64,000 nt of DNA, from contig NC_052392.1 in NCBI RefSeq assembly GCF_009389715.1, positions 29,276,592-29,340,591 on the forward strand, written 5' to 3'. Below the pieces are notes generated by a model, which made no database searches, was not told where the DNA came from, and saw only the letters and a program-made list of their open reading frames with translations. The stretch's first letter is position 1. Each line of letters opens with the position of its first letter. Shown here one piece after another: positions 1-28,577 of this stretch. This stretch comes from Phoenix dactylifera. Its lineage: Eukaryota > Streptophyta > Magnoliopsida > Arecales > Arecaceae. Both the position numbers and the translations under genes were made by a program.

Positions 1-1362
1 AAAGGGTATAGTCAGCGCGAAGGCATTGACTATCAGGAGACCTTTTCACCTATAGCCATGCTAAAATCCATCCGAATATTGCTTGCCATTGCACCATTTC
101 ATGATTATGAAATCTGGCAGATGGATGTGAAAACTGCTTTTCTGAATGGATATCTTGATGAAGATATCTATATGGAACAGCCTTTGGGTTTCACTTCCAG
201 TGATGGAGATCACAAGGTCTGCAAGCTGCAAAGGTCCATCTATGGACTAAAGCAAGCGTCTTGGAGTTGGAACACTCGTTTCGATGACGCAATCAAAACA
301 TTTGATTTCATCAAAAACGAAGAGGAACCGTGTGTTTACAAAAAGGTTAGTGGGAGCGCTGTCGTATTTCTCGTACTGTACGTGGACGACATCCTACTGA
401 TAGGGAATGATATTTCCATGCTAACCTCGGTCAAGGTCTGGTTGTCAAAAGAATTCTCCATGAAAGACCTTGGGGAAGCATCCTATATTTTGGGAATAAA
501 GGTCTATAGAGATAGATCTAAAAGGATGCTTGGCCTTTCACAGAAGAGGTAGATAGAGGAGGTGCTGAAGAGGTTCAGCATGGAAAACTCCAAGAGGGGT
601 CTCTTACCCCTTAGGCATGGAATTCATCTCTCCAAGAAGATGTGCCCCAACACATCTGAAGAGATTCAACGCATGAGCAAGATTTCCTATGCATCGGCAA
701 TAGAAAGCCTCATGTATGCCATGCTATGTACACGACCTGATATAGCTCTTGCTATGAGTGTCACAAGCAGACATCAGTCGAATCCAGATGAAGAACACTG
801 GACAGCTGTGAAGAATATTCTTAAGTACTTGAGAAGAACTAAAGATTTATTCTTAGTTTTTGGAGGATCATCAGAGTTAAAGGTAGAAGGATACACAGAT
901 TCAGACTTCATGACTGATGTCGATGATAGAAAGTCAACATCTGGATATGTATTCTTGTGCAATGGTGGTACGGTGAATTGGAAGAGTTCTAAACAACCGA
1001 TCATTGCTGATTCTACTATGAAAGCTGAATACATCGTCGCCTCTGAAGCTGTTAAGGAAGGCTTCTGGTTCAAAAAATTCATTGCAGAGTTGGACGTGAT
1101 GACATTAGATGCCATAACACTCTACTGCGATAATAATGGCGCCATAGCCCTTGCTAAGGAGCCAAGGTCTCATCAGAAGTCCAAGCACATAGAGCGGCGC
1201 TTCCATCTCATACGCGACTATGTTGAGAAGAAATATGTAGAGGTGCAGAGAGTAGACTCCGCGGATAACGTGGCAGACCCGTTCACAAAGCAGCTAAGTC
1301 AGCAAAAGACTGAAGCCCACCTTGAGAAGATGGGGCTTAGATATATGACTGATTGGCTTTAG
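1..1362 (+). pseudogene. Ty1/copia pol 3' part (reverse transcriptase and RNase H), one stop
   Basis: The frame is open from the first base of the window, so the upstream gag, protease, integrase and 5' LTR lie outside. It reads DYQETFSP, then QMDVKTAFLNG, the SIYGLKQ motif, and the catalytic YVDD box near base 380, all typical copia reverse transcriptase. RNase H follows, with YTDSDF, RKSTSGYVF and the AEY motif. An in-frame TAG at 550-552 interrupts the protein; the residue expected there is the Tyr of a Q(K)RYIEEVL-type motif, so this looks like a single nonsense mutation. The frame reopens at once and ends at a TAG at 1360-1362, directly before the polypurine tract. Apart from this stop the copy looks young. 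Confidence 0.93.
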
Positions 1363-1365
1363 TGC

Positions 1366-1383
1366 AAGTGGGAGATTATTAGA
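1366..1383 (+). other. Polypurine tract of the copia element
   Basis: The run AAGTGGGAGATTATTAGA lies between the pol stop codon and the TG that starts the LTR. This is the usual position and composition of the plus-strand primer in copia elements, and it fixes the left edge of the LTR at 1384. Confidence 0.75.
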
Positions 1384-2533
1384 TGTATGCCCTAGAAGCC
1401 AATCTGGCTGACACATTGTTAATTCTAGGAACATAATTTTGTACTTGACTATTTATTATTGAATAAATAAAAGGCATCTTTTCATTCATATTATTTATGT
1501 GTCTATTAATCGTCCAAGAAATTAATAAGATGATGATACATATTCTCAAGAGTTGAGAATTTGAGCCATGTATCATTGGTGATTAATTTCTAAATGCTCC
1601 TGATCAATGGATCATCACGAGGACGGTGATCGATCCGATCAGTGCACAGATCACTTTCCTTCTGGATGGACGAGACTTGAGTCCACAGTGTAGGGACACT
1701 GAAGTGATAGTGCAGGTGCTTGTTAGAGAACAAGGGTACTGAGCGTGACCAAGACAAGAAGTCACTTGGATGTCTATCCACTCGTCAGTGACTTGCTTGA
1801 TGTTGCAAGTAGTGTGACTGGTCCTTTGACCTGCGGTGCTTCGGCTACTCACAGTGAGGTTATTGTAGTTTGACTGCACACATACATGGTCTCTAGCCAT
1901 ATGGGTCCATGCAGTGTAGATTGGCTGCAGTAGGTTCACTGTAGGAGTAGGGTATGCACCTACAAGGAATCTATCAACCTTGATAGAAGAGGAGTGATCC
2001 TATGTGATTTGTTAGACTGAGTTCTAAGACCTTGGCCAGGGCAGTAATATAAAGTGGAGAAAGAGTTTTCCACTATCGAACTCGAGTCGAATAAATTTTG
2101 ACATATGACAGACGATGGGGTTTGACGAGTTGTCCATGACCTCCGTCCTGTAGGGATCCACGATAGTAGGACTGTATCACATGGTAACTGCACCTAGAGG
2201 TTCATCTTTCTATTCTACTGGGTAGCCACTACATGCTGCTAGGTGTCACTGGTGGATGGTGGGACTCACAGGGATTATCTCGATGATCGATAAACCCTAA
2301 TGAGTTGAGTTGGAATCGTTCCAACCCATTGAAAGGAGTTTTCAATGATATAGTGATAGAGATCACAATATATCTCACTACCAGTCAGAGTAGAACCTAT
2401 GGGGTCACACACACTAGAAGTATTGACCGATCCGATGGTTGAAAAGTGATTATGAATCACAAGTAATCAATTCGATTGATATTCAGTTGAAGAAGGAACA
2501 AAGGGAATTAATTAATTGGACTTGAAACAAGAG

Positions 2534-2953
2534 TCCTACTTCGAGTAGGATTCCTAGAGTCCTAATTGGATTAGGACTGGAAATCCTAGTTGGAGTAGGA
2601 CTGGGATTCCTACTTGGAATAGGATTCCTGCAATCCTAATGAGATTAGGAGTTTTGAATCAAAATTGGATTCCTACTTGGAGTAGGATTCCTAGAGTCCT
2701 AATCGGATTAGGACTTCGGATTCAAATAGAGTCCTAATTGGATTAGGACTAAAATTATATATGTCCTAATTTGGATTAGGGTTTCTTAAGTCACAATTAA
2801 TTATTAATCTAATGAATCAATAAGACTCCTAATTGGATTAGGATTGAAGAGTTCAATTGAGTCAAAATTGATTTAAGTTCTAATTGGATTAGGACTTACC
2901 TAGATTGGATCCAAATTGGTTCACCCTTGGGCTAAGCCTAATTGGTTTAGGGC
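2534..2953 (+). repeat. Array of about 12 short palindromes inside the copia LTR
   Basis: The core unit is TCCTAATTGGATTAGGA, a 7-bp inverted repeat around a 3-bp spacer, and it recurs about twelve times. Variants include TCCTACTtcgAGTAGGA, TCCTAGTtggAGTAGGA, TCCTAATcggATTAGGA and TCCTAATgagATTAGGA. Arms often vary together so that pairing is kept (AAT/ATT versus ACT/AGT). The array lies upstream of the TATA box, in the U3 part of the LTR. Confidence 0.8.
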
Positions 2954-3114
2954 TTGACCACATGAGGGCATTCCAATCCCTACCTAATATGGATTAGGGT
3001 TTACCATGAGGAAGGGGATAAGCCCCTCCCCTTTCCACGTGGAGAAGGGAGAAGAGACGGCGCCCCCTCTTAGGAAAGACATCAAGAACTCCTAAATGTT
3101 AGGAGCTCCACATG

Positions 3115-3124
3115 TCTATAAAAA
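3115..3124 (+). promoter_or_regulatory. TATA box of the copia LTR
   Basis: TCTATAAAAA lies about 600 bp before the LTR end, downstream of the palindrome array and upstream of a long pyrimidine-rich leader. Position and sequence fit the U3/R border of a plant LTR promoter, with transcription starting near 3145. Confidence 0.6.
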
Positions 3125-3847
3125 GGGACTTGTGGGCGGCACCTAGGGCATAGAAGAAGTCCTCTTCCTCCTTGCCGTACGCCTCCCTCTCCTCTCCTCT
3201 TGGTTCAGCCGCAAGCAAGGAAGATAAAAGCCAAAGGTGTTGGCGGCATCCTCTTCCTCCCTTCTTTCTTCCAACACAGGGAAAAGAAAGAAGGCTGCGT
3301 GGGGATTCTTCTTCTTCCTCTTCTTCATCCTTCTTCTTCCTCCTCTCAAGCACAATCAAGGGTTGATTGAAAGAGAAGAAATCAGCCATCAAAAGAAGTC
3401 TTTGCAAGGGAGCTAGCACCCCGGGAAGACAAGAGAGCTTTGATCGGATCACTGCTTCGTGTGGATACCCGTAGAGGCCGGACACTTGAACGGCTTCAAG
3501 CAAACCTTCATCCTAGACCACGAACTTCAGTTTGCGGTGATCATCTATCTGCACAAGGTGAAGATCTAATCTTCCTAAAGGTTTAAAAAGTTTTAATTCT
3601 TATCTAACTACGAACGATTCATGAAACAACGTTCATGCGATGAACGTCGATCCTGCTTATGCCGATTCCGCTGCCATCTGAATTTTTTTGAAATATCAGG
3701 GGCATGGGCGGGTTCCCAACAATATTTTCATTAATAATAAAACGCCAAAAGGCTAAGTACAAAATTAGAGGACGACTGATCAACAGTTTTGAAGGCCGAC
3801 CTCTTCTACAATAAAGAAAAAAAAGAAGAAGAAAGAGAATCTATGCC

Positions 3848-5949
3848 CTAAGGGGCGGCAGCAGCATCGGCGTCGCCCTCCGGGTCATCTATGGCGACGA
3901 CCTGGGGGCCTTCAGTGGTCGCGGGCTCGGCGCCTGTGGCGGGGACCTCGGCAGGCACCTCAGGAGCATCCCCGGTAACTCCGCGAAGGGGAGCCTCCGT
4001 CACTGCCAGCGTCACTGAGTCCGCCTCAGCCTCAGTAGACTCCTCCTCGGGCGCGAGGGCATCAGGAACGTCGTCGTCGGAGCCATAGCCCAACCTCATC
4101 CTCGGACGAATCGTGGAGAGGTCGAATTGGGGGCAGAACCGAGCCATCTGCCTCCAGAAGTTCTCGAAGCCGTGGAGGAACCCATCCACGGTTTCCTCCT
4201 CTAACATGTCGTGGAACTCCTCCGACTCCTTGAAGAGCTCCACGGCATTCTCGGCTCGCTCGAGCGCCTTCTTCTCCCGGGCCTCAAGTTGTTCGATCTT
4301 GAGGCGGAAGACCCCGCCCTCGTACTTGAGGCCGGCGATCTCGGACTGGGCCTCCCCCAGTCGCGTCTCAGAGGCGTGTAGGGCCGACTTTGCCAGCAAA
4401 TGGGCGGCCCTTTCCTCTTCGAGCACCTCGACCAGGGCTAGTCGCCCGGCCTCAGTGGTCTCCCTCCGCGCTTCGGCCTCGGCCAGCGCTGCCTCCAACT
4501 CGGCAATCCTTTTTTTAGCCGGCTCCAATTGCCGGCTAACCCGCCGAGTCTCTTCTTGACACCCCTGGGCGATGAACACCAGGGTGTCAACTTCGTGAAT
4601 ATGCTGCAAGAGAAAAAGATTAAAACAATTATGAGTTGAAAAATGTACAACATGTTCGCCAACAGCCTAAGAAAAATTAGGAAAGTAGCTTACCCGAGCG
4701 GTATTGCGGTAGGTACCGTCGACGATCTCTTCCAGCGGCAAGTTTGTGAACCCGGCCCGGTCCGCTGGAAGCATCGCACGCCGAAACACAGCCCGTGCGA
4801 CCTCGGCGTCATGGATGGCCGAGCTCCCCTCGAGGAGTGGGGATCCCGGCTCGGCCGACTCCTCCCTCGGGGCCCTTGAAGAGCTCGGCTCATCCGAGCT
4901 GGGGACCTCGGGGCCCCCGGTCGGCCCAGGCCCCGGGCGCTGTAAAGGAATCGTGGTCGGCCTCCCCCGCTGGGCGACAGGAGCGGGACAGATAGGGGCC
5001 GTTGGGCCCATGTCGCCGGCGTCCCGCGTACGCCCTTGGCAAATTGTGGAGGCCCCCGCCCTCGGGCCTCCCGTCCCGGCCGATGTAGAAGCACCGGCCG
5101 ACCTCGACTTCTTCCGAGGCTGGGGAATAGCCCCCTCGGCCTCGGCCTCTCGCCTCTTTATCCGAGAGAAGAGGGACGTGTTGCTGGTCGGCATGCGGGG
5201 AATATCTGAAACCAAAAATTTTCCCAAGTGTCAGATCAAAGTTAGTGAAAAGAGAAAACAGACAAAAGCAAAGTGATGCGACCACTCTTACCCTCAGGGC
5301 GCGCCGAGCTCAAGCCCACGCTCGCCAAGGCGTCCTCCCGTAGGAGCTCGGTCAGGTTGAACCCCTTCCCGAGGGCCCGTAGAGAGTCCAAGACCCTCAG
5401 CTCCCTCTCCGAGGGCTCGGAGAGCCTATTGAGAGTCTTCAACCGGGGGTGCCCCCACCTCGGGTTAAACCCCCACGGCTCCTCGGATGCAAGAAAGAAG
5501 AATTTCCCCTTCCACTCATGAATAGAGGAAGGGGCGCCCTGGAAGAGTGACATACCACCCCGAAAGGCGAAGTATAGCCACCCTGCATCCGCCGGGTTTT
5601 TTTTTAATAAAAAACACCGGCGGAAAACACTCACCGAAGTCGGGATCTCGTGCCCAAGGCACAAGGACAAGAACCCGAATATGGTCCTCCACGAGTTCGG
5701 AGCAAGCTGCGCTGGAACGAGTTGGTACTCTACCAGCAGGTTGTTCACAAACTCGTGGACAGGGAACCGCAGGCCGGCCCAGAGCGTTTCACGGTGAACC
5801 GCGATCCGACTTGGGGGCGGCCGCGTCACCCTGTCTTCCGGCCCCGCGGTTTCGAGACGAAACCCGGGTTGGAAGAAAAACCGGGAGCGGATCAACTCCA
5901 ACTCCTCCCCCGACAGACTCGACCCTACTTCCTCTGGACCAGAACCCAT
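3848..5949 (-). CDS. Antisense ORF of the Tat element ('putative gypsy type transposon' protein)
   Basis: Three exons read on the minus strand: 5949-5292, 5205-4694 and 4603-3848, with GT-AG introns of 86 and 90 bp, giving an uninterrupted 641-aa product. The first ~220 residues contain FPVHEFVNNLL, WRTIFGFLSLC and HEWKGKFFFL, which I recognise as the plant domain named 'putative gypsy type transposon'. Residues ~220-390 are Pro/Gly/Ser-rich and basic at first, so probably disordered. Residues ~400-550 are rich in Glu, Ala, Leu and Arg with heptad spacing and are probably a coiled coil, followed by an acidic tail ending in Ala. Its biochemical role is unknown. Codon use is GC-rich compared with the cellular genes. 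The open frames and clean splice sites suggest recent insertion or selection. Confidence 0.8.
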
Positions 5950-6158
5950 CTTACAGAAAAGTGAAATAAGCTAGAGGAAAAGAAAGTGAAGAGGAGGAGG
6001 AAGAGGAACCCAAGCTGGTACAGGGTGGGAACCTACGGAAAAGTCACCGGAAATCACTCCGGGCACCGTCGGCCAGGTTTGGTCGAAAGGGGGAGCGAAG
6101 GAAGAGATGGCAAAGACAAAAGGCGACCAAACGGAATTTTTAGGGCAGGTTCGGGGGG

Positions 6159-6167
6159 TTTATATAG
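6159..6167 (-). promoter_or_regulatory. TATA box of the antisense Tat gene
   Basis: Read on the minus strand, GTCTATATAAACC lies about 210 bp upstream of the antisense start codon at 5949. It would place a start site near 6130 and a 5' leader of about 180 nt. This is independent support that the antisense gene has its own promoter facing away from the LTR. Confidence 0.6.
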
Positions 6168-6579
6168 ACCCCCCTAACGGCTCAGATCGGTGGGCTCGGT
6201 TCCCACCCCCCGTCTGGATTGCGCCACGTGTCGGCCTCGGAAGCCGAAGCACCGCATTCAATCCAGAGCAATAAGTCGAGTACGAAATTGAAGCACCGTC
6301 CCATCGGATCTTACGGCCTCATCATGGGCCCGCGAAACCGGACCATCTTGAAAGACGAGCGGACGCCACCCCCGCTCTCCCCATTTAATAGGCCTCGGGG
6401 ACACGTGGAGCGTCGATCTAACCTCCGCCTCCCCAGATCATTATCCTACCAATACGAGATCAGAAACGTTCGACCTCGGATCGTGCCACGTATTCATTTT
6501 GAGGCACGAAACGACGTACCTACTTAAGAGGGGAGCCCCGGCCACGAAATCGAGGCGCCACCTCATCGAGCCCAGGGAC

Positions 6580-6780
6580 CCTCATCATGAGTTCGCCGTA
6601 CGAAGCGATCTCGGAGGTCCAAAGGGCGCTGTCCCCGTTGCAGCTGCTTCGGGATGCGTAAGGGCGCAGACCCCGTTATAAGTCCGCCATCTAAAAGCGA
6701 CCTCGAGGTACCAAAGGGCGCAAACTCCGTCATAAAAGCTCCAAGACACGTAAGGATGCGGATTCGATCCCCTCCGACCT
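6580..6780. repeat. Diverged short tandem repeats before the Tat LTR
   Basis: A ~65-bp unit recurs three times in diverged form: GATCTCGGAGGTCCAAAGGGCGC, then a weaker middle copy, then GACCTCGAGGTACCAAAGGGCGC. Each is linked to a '-CGT-ATAA-' stretch such as CCCGTTATAAG or CTCCGTCATAA. It lies in the non-coding spacer between the antisense promoter and the polypurine tract. Confidence 0.5.
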
Positions 6781-6842
6781 CAATGACCACAAGGACAACT
6801 TCTACTTCCCGCATCCGAGCTCGCAAGCTGCTCGGACTCGGA

Positions 6843-6855
6843 AGTCGGGGGGTAG
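6843..6855 (+). other. Polypurine tract of the Tat element
   Basis: AGTCGGGGGGTAG immediately precedes the TGTTGGGGGAATACA that begins the LTR, the expected place for second-strand priming. It fixes the LTR start at 6856 and the element's plus orientation. Confidence 0.7.
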
Positions 6856-7677
6856 TGTTGGGGGAATACAGTTTTTCCCCGGTAATATAGTAACCTCGCC
6901 ACTGGAAAGCCACATGATCGCCGACCCCGGACGACTGAGGTCGGCGTCCGACCTCAGAACCTCCGACCTGGAGAATTTCCGACCTCGAAGATCTGTCCTC
7001 ATCGACCACCTACTACGGCCGTACCACCTCAGAGGTCCGGCCGAGGGCCATGTCCTGCCACTGCCCCGGCATTTATTACGCATGACCTTTGCAAATCTCC
7101 GGCTTACTCAACAATTAATGCGCACCGCCGGCGTACTCAACAATTAATGCGCATGGCTCCTGTTGTCTACGGACTCATGGCTCTCCACGGCAGATCAGCT
7201 CAGCGGAGTCCAATCAACCGTGATAAGTCTCTGACCTCGGCCTCACCTCCGACACCAACGCAATAATTCACCCGATTGCGTGCCGGCTCAGGTCGTACGA
7301 CGACCTCATTTTCGACATAAACGCCATAATTCGCCCGACCGATTCGCCAGTCCAAGCAACATGCCGAGCCGTACAACGGCCTCGCCCCATCATATCACAG
7401 GTACACCAACCCCCCTATAAAAGGGAACCCTTGCTTCTCAGATAGGGGGTTGGACACAGAAAACTCAAAATATATTGCCTTCTTCCTCCTATTGGCACTG
7501 ATTGCCCCCCCTCTGACTTAAGCATCGGAGGGCCGGCGCCGGAAAACCCGGCCACCGGCTTTTTTGCAGGCACCCCGATGGAGGACGCCGCCCGCCGACG
7601 GACCGCCGCTCCCTCGCATCCACCGCCGCTCCCCCTCTTCGACCGACGATTGCCCCCGGGTCCAATTTCCAGCAACA
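6856..7677 (+). mobile_element. 3' LTR of the Tat element (822 bp)
   Basis: It starts TGTTGGGGGAATACA and ends TTTCCAGCAACA, with TG...CA ends. A TATA motif CTATAAAAG lies at 7416-7424. A short internal duplication, TACTCAACAATTAATGCGCA, occurs twice near 7098 and 7133. The right-hand target duplication would be GAAAT (7678-7682); the left end of the element is missing. Confidence 0.8.
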
Positions 7678-9289
7678 GAAATGAATTGGTGACTTTGGTC
7701 TTTTAGAGTCATGCTCCATATGATTTGTATTGGAGGAAGATTTCATGATTTCGATGTTGAAGGAAAGACATGACTAAAAGGTACTCTACCCAACACTTGC
7801 TCTTCGGTTGTCAACCAAAGTAGCCTTCTCCATTAATTCTATGGTAAGTGAATGTTGCCAATTTATTAGGAAGAACTAGCAGTCAGATAAAGGGGTTCCC
7901 AAGTCTACAACTCGATGACTTGAGGATTTTGGAGTGGAAATTCTCCACCTCCCTTTGATGGATGTAGAGTTCAGTTCTTTCTCTAGAATCTAATAGTTTT
8001 CTTTAAGTTCTGAATTTGTTGGGAGGCATTGTTGTAGGGGTTTGTCTGCTCTCATTTTGAAAAGATTGAGACCTCAATCATACCAGTTTTTTAATTGATA
8101 ATTAATATTCTAGATCAAGAAATTATATCATTAATCATAGTTTATTATAAAAGCTATCGGAAAATAGATATATATTTTAAAAGGCTAGTTTTCATCCATT
8201 AAATGGATATAAAAGAGAGGTAGCAATAATATTAGTGTGGACAGCTATATACTTAGACGTATTAATTGAAAATTTGATGAGCACGATGTCACAATGGAAC
8301 ACTATGATCTTTATGCATTCTGGTAGGGTCACGCATCTAAATTTAAATTCGAAAGTGGACCTTATTATTATGGCTGAATTTACTAAACACAAGAATTACA
8401 ATGGTGTTTTAAATTAACATAGCTCTAATTACTCTAACTAAACATAGAGCATTTTATCTGGGCATGCAAACTATGACCTAGTTTATAGTGTTTTAGTAGT
8501 GAAATTCTAACAGGAGTTCCAATCCCAATATAGATCCAATGGCACAGGAGAGATTATAGCAATATTAGATATCAAAAGTGGAAGGAAAAAGTTTAAATTT
8601 TCAGTTTTAAGTTGCTCTTACAACTACACCAATTTAATCGAAATAAATAGGTAAATAACTCAAGGGTAGCTAGTTTTGCATTTTGGTTTGGCAGATTATA
8701 GGGTATTACAAGAGTTTTGGCTACTAAAAAATATTAAAATTATATATGGATTTTTTGGAAATATTAAAGTTTTTATGAAGAAAAATATTGATGCTTTTAT
8801 ATGTTCTGAAATTATCTCTGAATTCTTTTTTCTCCGGCTTGGTTGTCCCAGATTGATTAAAAAGATTAAAAAAAGAGAGGGTAGGAATATGCAACAAGTT
8901 AGCTAGGCATGCCGACTTCTAATTGCTGCAAATTATTTTGCTAATTGCCACCTAAAGGCAATGCATGACCAACAATGTCATTGGAGCCTGTTTCTTTTAT
9001 AAACTTTAGTTCACCTTATAGATTGAACATCTTATCAATAAAATTTCATTAATGTCAAGAATTCCCTAGGCACTCTTAACTATTGAGAAACTTGTATATG
9101 AATTTGGTTAATGAATGATACTACTGCTTATCCTTGTACAAAACTTTGGTATGTTCCTAAATCTTGATTAATCTCTTTACTACCATAAAGAAAGCCTTCG
9201 ATTTCAAAACTTAAAGCCGTTATTTCAATCATCAAAAATATCCACACTAGGACTTGCATCGCTTGTGCAAGACCTTAATGTATTTATCT

Positions 9290-9342
9290 ATACATATACA
9301 TATACATATATATATATGAATACATACATACATACATATAAA
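9290..9342. repeat. TACATA/TA microsatellite
   Basis: Runs of ATACAT, then TATATA, then ATACATACATAC follow one another. Simple repeat with no coding content. Confidence 0.8.
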
Positions 9343-9567
9343 ACAGATCCTATTATAACAGCCAATAGATGTTACTTTAAATCTCTTAAAATGTTAGCTA
9401 GTAACGAAAACCTATATAGTGCAAGTTCTAAAGAAAGCAATAAGAGAGCTACTTGCTTGCTTGTATAACCTTTTTGTGTATCTTCTGTGCTGCAATAGCA
9501 TTGCTCAAGTGCAATTCTTTGCCATGTAACTGTTTCAAGATCAATCAATGAGCAATGCAAGGCTACA

Positions 9568-9854
9568 TAGAGATGTCAAATGAACGAACCGAGTAGATGG
9601 AGCTCAGCCTGAGAAAAGCTCGAATCAAGCATGAATTGATCTTAAGTCAAGCTTGAATTAATTTCAGAACAACTTAGAATTATCAAGCTCACCGATTAGG
9701 CACATGTTCAGCTCAGTTTGAGATTGAGCTTGAATTGAGCTTAAAACAATGGTAAACAAATTAAACTTGATCCTGAAGTCTAAAACGAAATTAATTTCAA
9801 ACTAAGCTTAATAAGACCAAAGCTCGATCAAGCTTAGCTCATTTACACCCCTAA
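9568..9854. mobile_element. MITE-like element with imperfect inverted ends
   Basis: The left end TAGAGATGTCAAATGA pairs imperfectly with the right end, which on the other strand reads TTAGGGGTGTAAATGAG. The interior is rich in GAGCTC/GAGCTTGAATTGAGC words. Elements with 'aggggtgtaaatgag' ends are frequent in plant DNA. I found no clear target duplication, so the family is not assigned. Confidence 0.45.
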
Positions 9855-10574
9855 CTGTACCTTTCATTTCCCGATGAGATCTATTTTGCATATGATATAG
9901 TTGTAAATATTTTGAATTATAAATGAGTCATTTCAACTTAAATTGCGAAACAAAGCACCAAACTTTATAGCTGTAAGGAGCCTGCACTAATGGAAAACCT
10001 GGGCAAACATAAGAAACTGCCATAATAATCATAGGGCGATGTCCCAAAAACAAAGGTGAAGGCCACATCATGGCTTTCATTATCCAAGCTCAAGTCACAG
10101 AAATTATTCACAAAATAAAATCTCACATTCACATTGATAACAACAAAAATGATCACATGAATGGACATAAGCTAAAGAGGAACTTATATGCATAGGTTAA
10201 CTTAGTGAACTTTGATGGTGCGCTAGCGTGTTCACATGTCATGACATACTAAAAAATAAAGTCCCATATGCAACATTCTGCAATTAGTAACGTCCCATAT
10301 AGATTGCTCGAAAGGAGCTCCAAACTCCATGGAGATCTAACCATCTGCAGAGACCATTTTCATTATAAATTTTAGACGTATATGATTATGATGTCCCTCA
10401 AAAACTGCAGCAAACCCTTATTAAATGATCAATGGTGGAGAATCTCTGACACTTCATAATTTTCAAATAAAATGAAAAGTTCTGTTCTTTGCTCATTATC
10501 ATGCCTGATACATAATGAAGAGAATAACCTTTATTTGGCAAAACGGTAAAATATTTGAATCATCCACTTCAGAT

Positions 10575-28211
<17,637 letters not shown>

Positions 28212-28577
28212 CCCCTTCCCTCCCCTTGCCCTTCACCTCTTTAGAGAAACTTTGTTTCCAACCAGGACTCCCTGGAGAAGAAGATCGAGGACTGGAACGA
28301 GCACTGCGACACGGGCCCGCCTCGAAGCTTAAAAACGACAACAAAAAAAAACCACAAAGAACCTTAGAGTAAGGGAATCATCTCAAAAGTAATGATTACT
28401 TAAAGAGCGCATTACGCAATAAAAACGGCATCTAATTGTGGACGTAAATCAAAGAACGACGCGACAAAGTGGTAACTTATCCTTTTTCTAACATCACATC
28501 TTGGAATGCCAAGAGGAAAGGATGGAATCTTTCCTTCGGGCGGGCGGGTATCTTCTGTCGCCGGAACAAATTAATGA
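28212..28577 (-). promoter_or_regulatory. 5' region of agmatine deiminase
   Basis: This is the stretch upstream of the start codon at 28211. The first ~130 bp are G/C-rich on the minus strand and include GGCGGGCCCGTG. No good TATA box was seen at the usual distance, as is common in housekeeping genes. The start site is not determined. Confidence 0.4.

Larger units (their letters stand above)
1384..3721 (+). mobile_element. 3' LTR of the copia element (about 2.3 kb)
   Basis: It starts TGTATGCCCTAGAAGCC straight after the polypurine tract and ends GGTTCCCAACA, giving the TG...CA ends of an LTR. Sequence of a different character follows (3' UTR of a gypsy antisense gene). The 5' LTR is outside, so LTR identity and the duplication cannot be checked; the expected 5-bp duplication would be ATATT (3722-3726). 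At 2338 bp the LTR is long for a copia element. It has a TATA box near 3117, a palindrome array at 2534-2953 and a purine/pyrimidine-biased leader at 3160-3380. Confidence 0.85.
3722..7677 (+). mobile_element. 3' part of a Ty3/gypsy (Tat-type) retrotransposon
   Basis: The interval holds an antisense gene (3848-5949, minus), its promoter, a non-coding spacer with short repeats, a polypurine tract and a plus-strand LTR. Tat-lineage elements (Ogre, Grande and relatives) are known to carry an extra antisense ORF between pol and the 3' LTR, and this layout matches. The sense gag-pol part is absent: the copia LTR ends at 3721 and Tat 3'-UTR-like sequence starts at once, so the copia element most likely inserted into this one. 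Lineage is inferred from layout, as no Tat reverse transcriptase is visible. Confidence 0.75.
7678..10574. other. Intergenic DNA downstream of agmatine deiminase
   Basis: There is no convincing gene. The region is AT-rich and holds a TACATA/TA microsatellite at 9290-9342 and a MITE-like element at 9568-9854. The part next to 10575 is expected to hold the 3' UTR of the agmatine deiminase gene; I could not identify its poly(A) site. Confidence 0.6.

Noticed and set aside
3099..3503. 134-codon minus-strand frame in the copia LTR
   Set aside because: It overlaps the TATA box and leader of the LTR and consists of charged low-complexity sequence from the pyrimidine-rich leader.
6219..7147. Several open frames of 60-150 codons on both strands near the Tat LTR
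   Set aside because: They fall in the non-coding spacer and LTR of the gypsy element, overlap one another and show no motif. GC-rich DNA gives few stops by chance.
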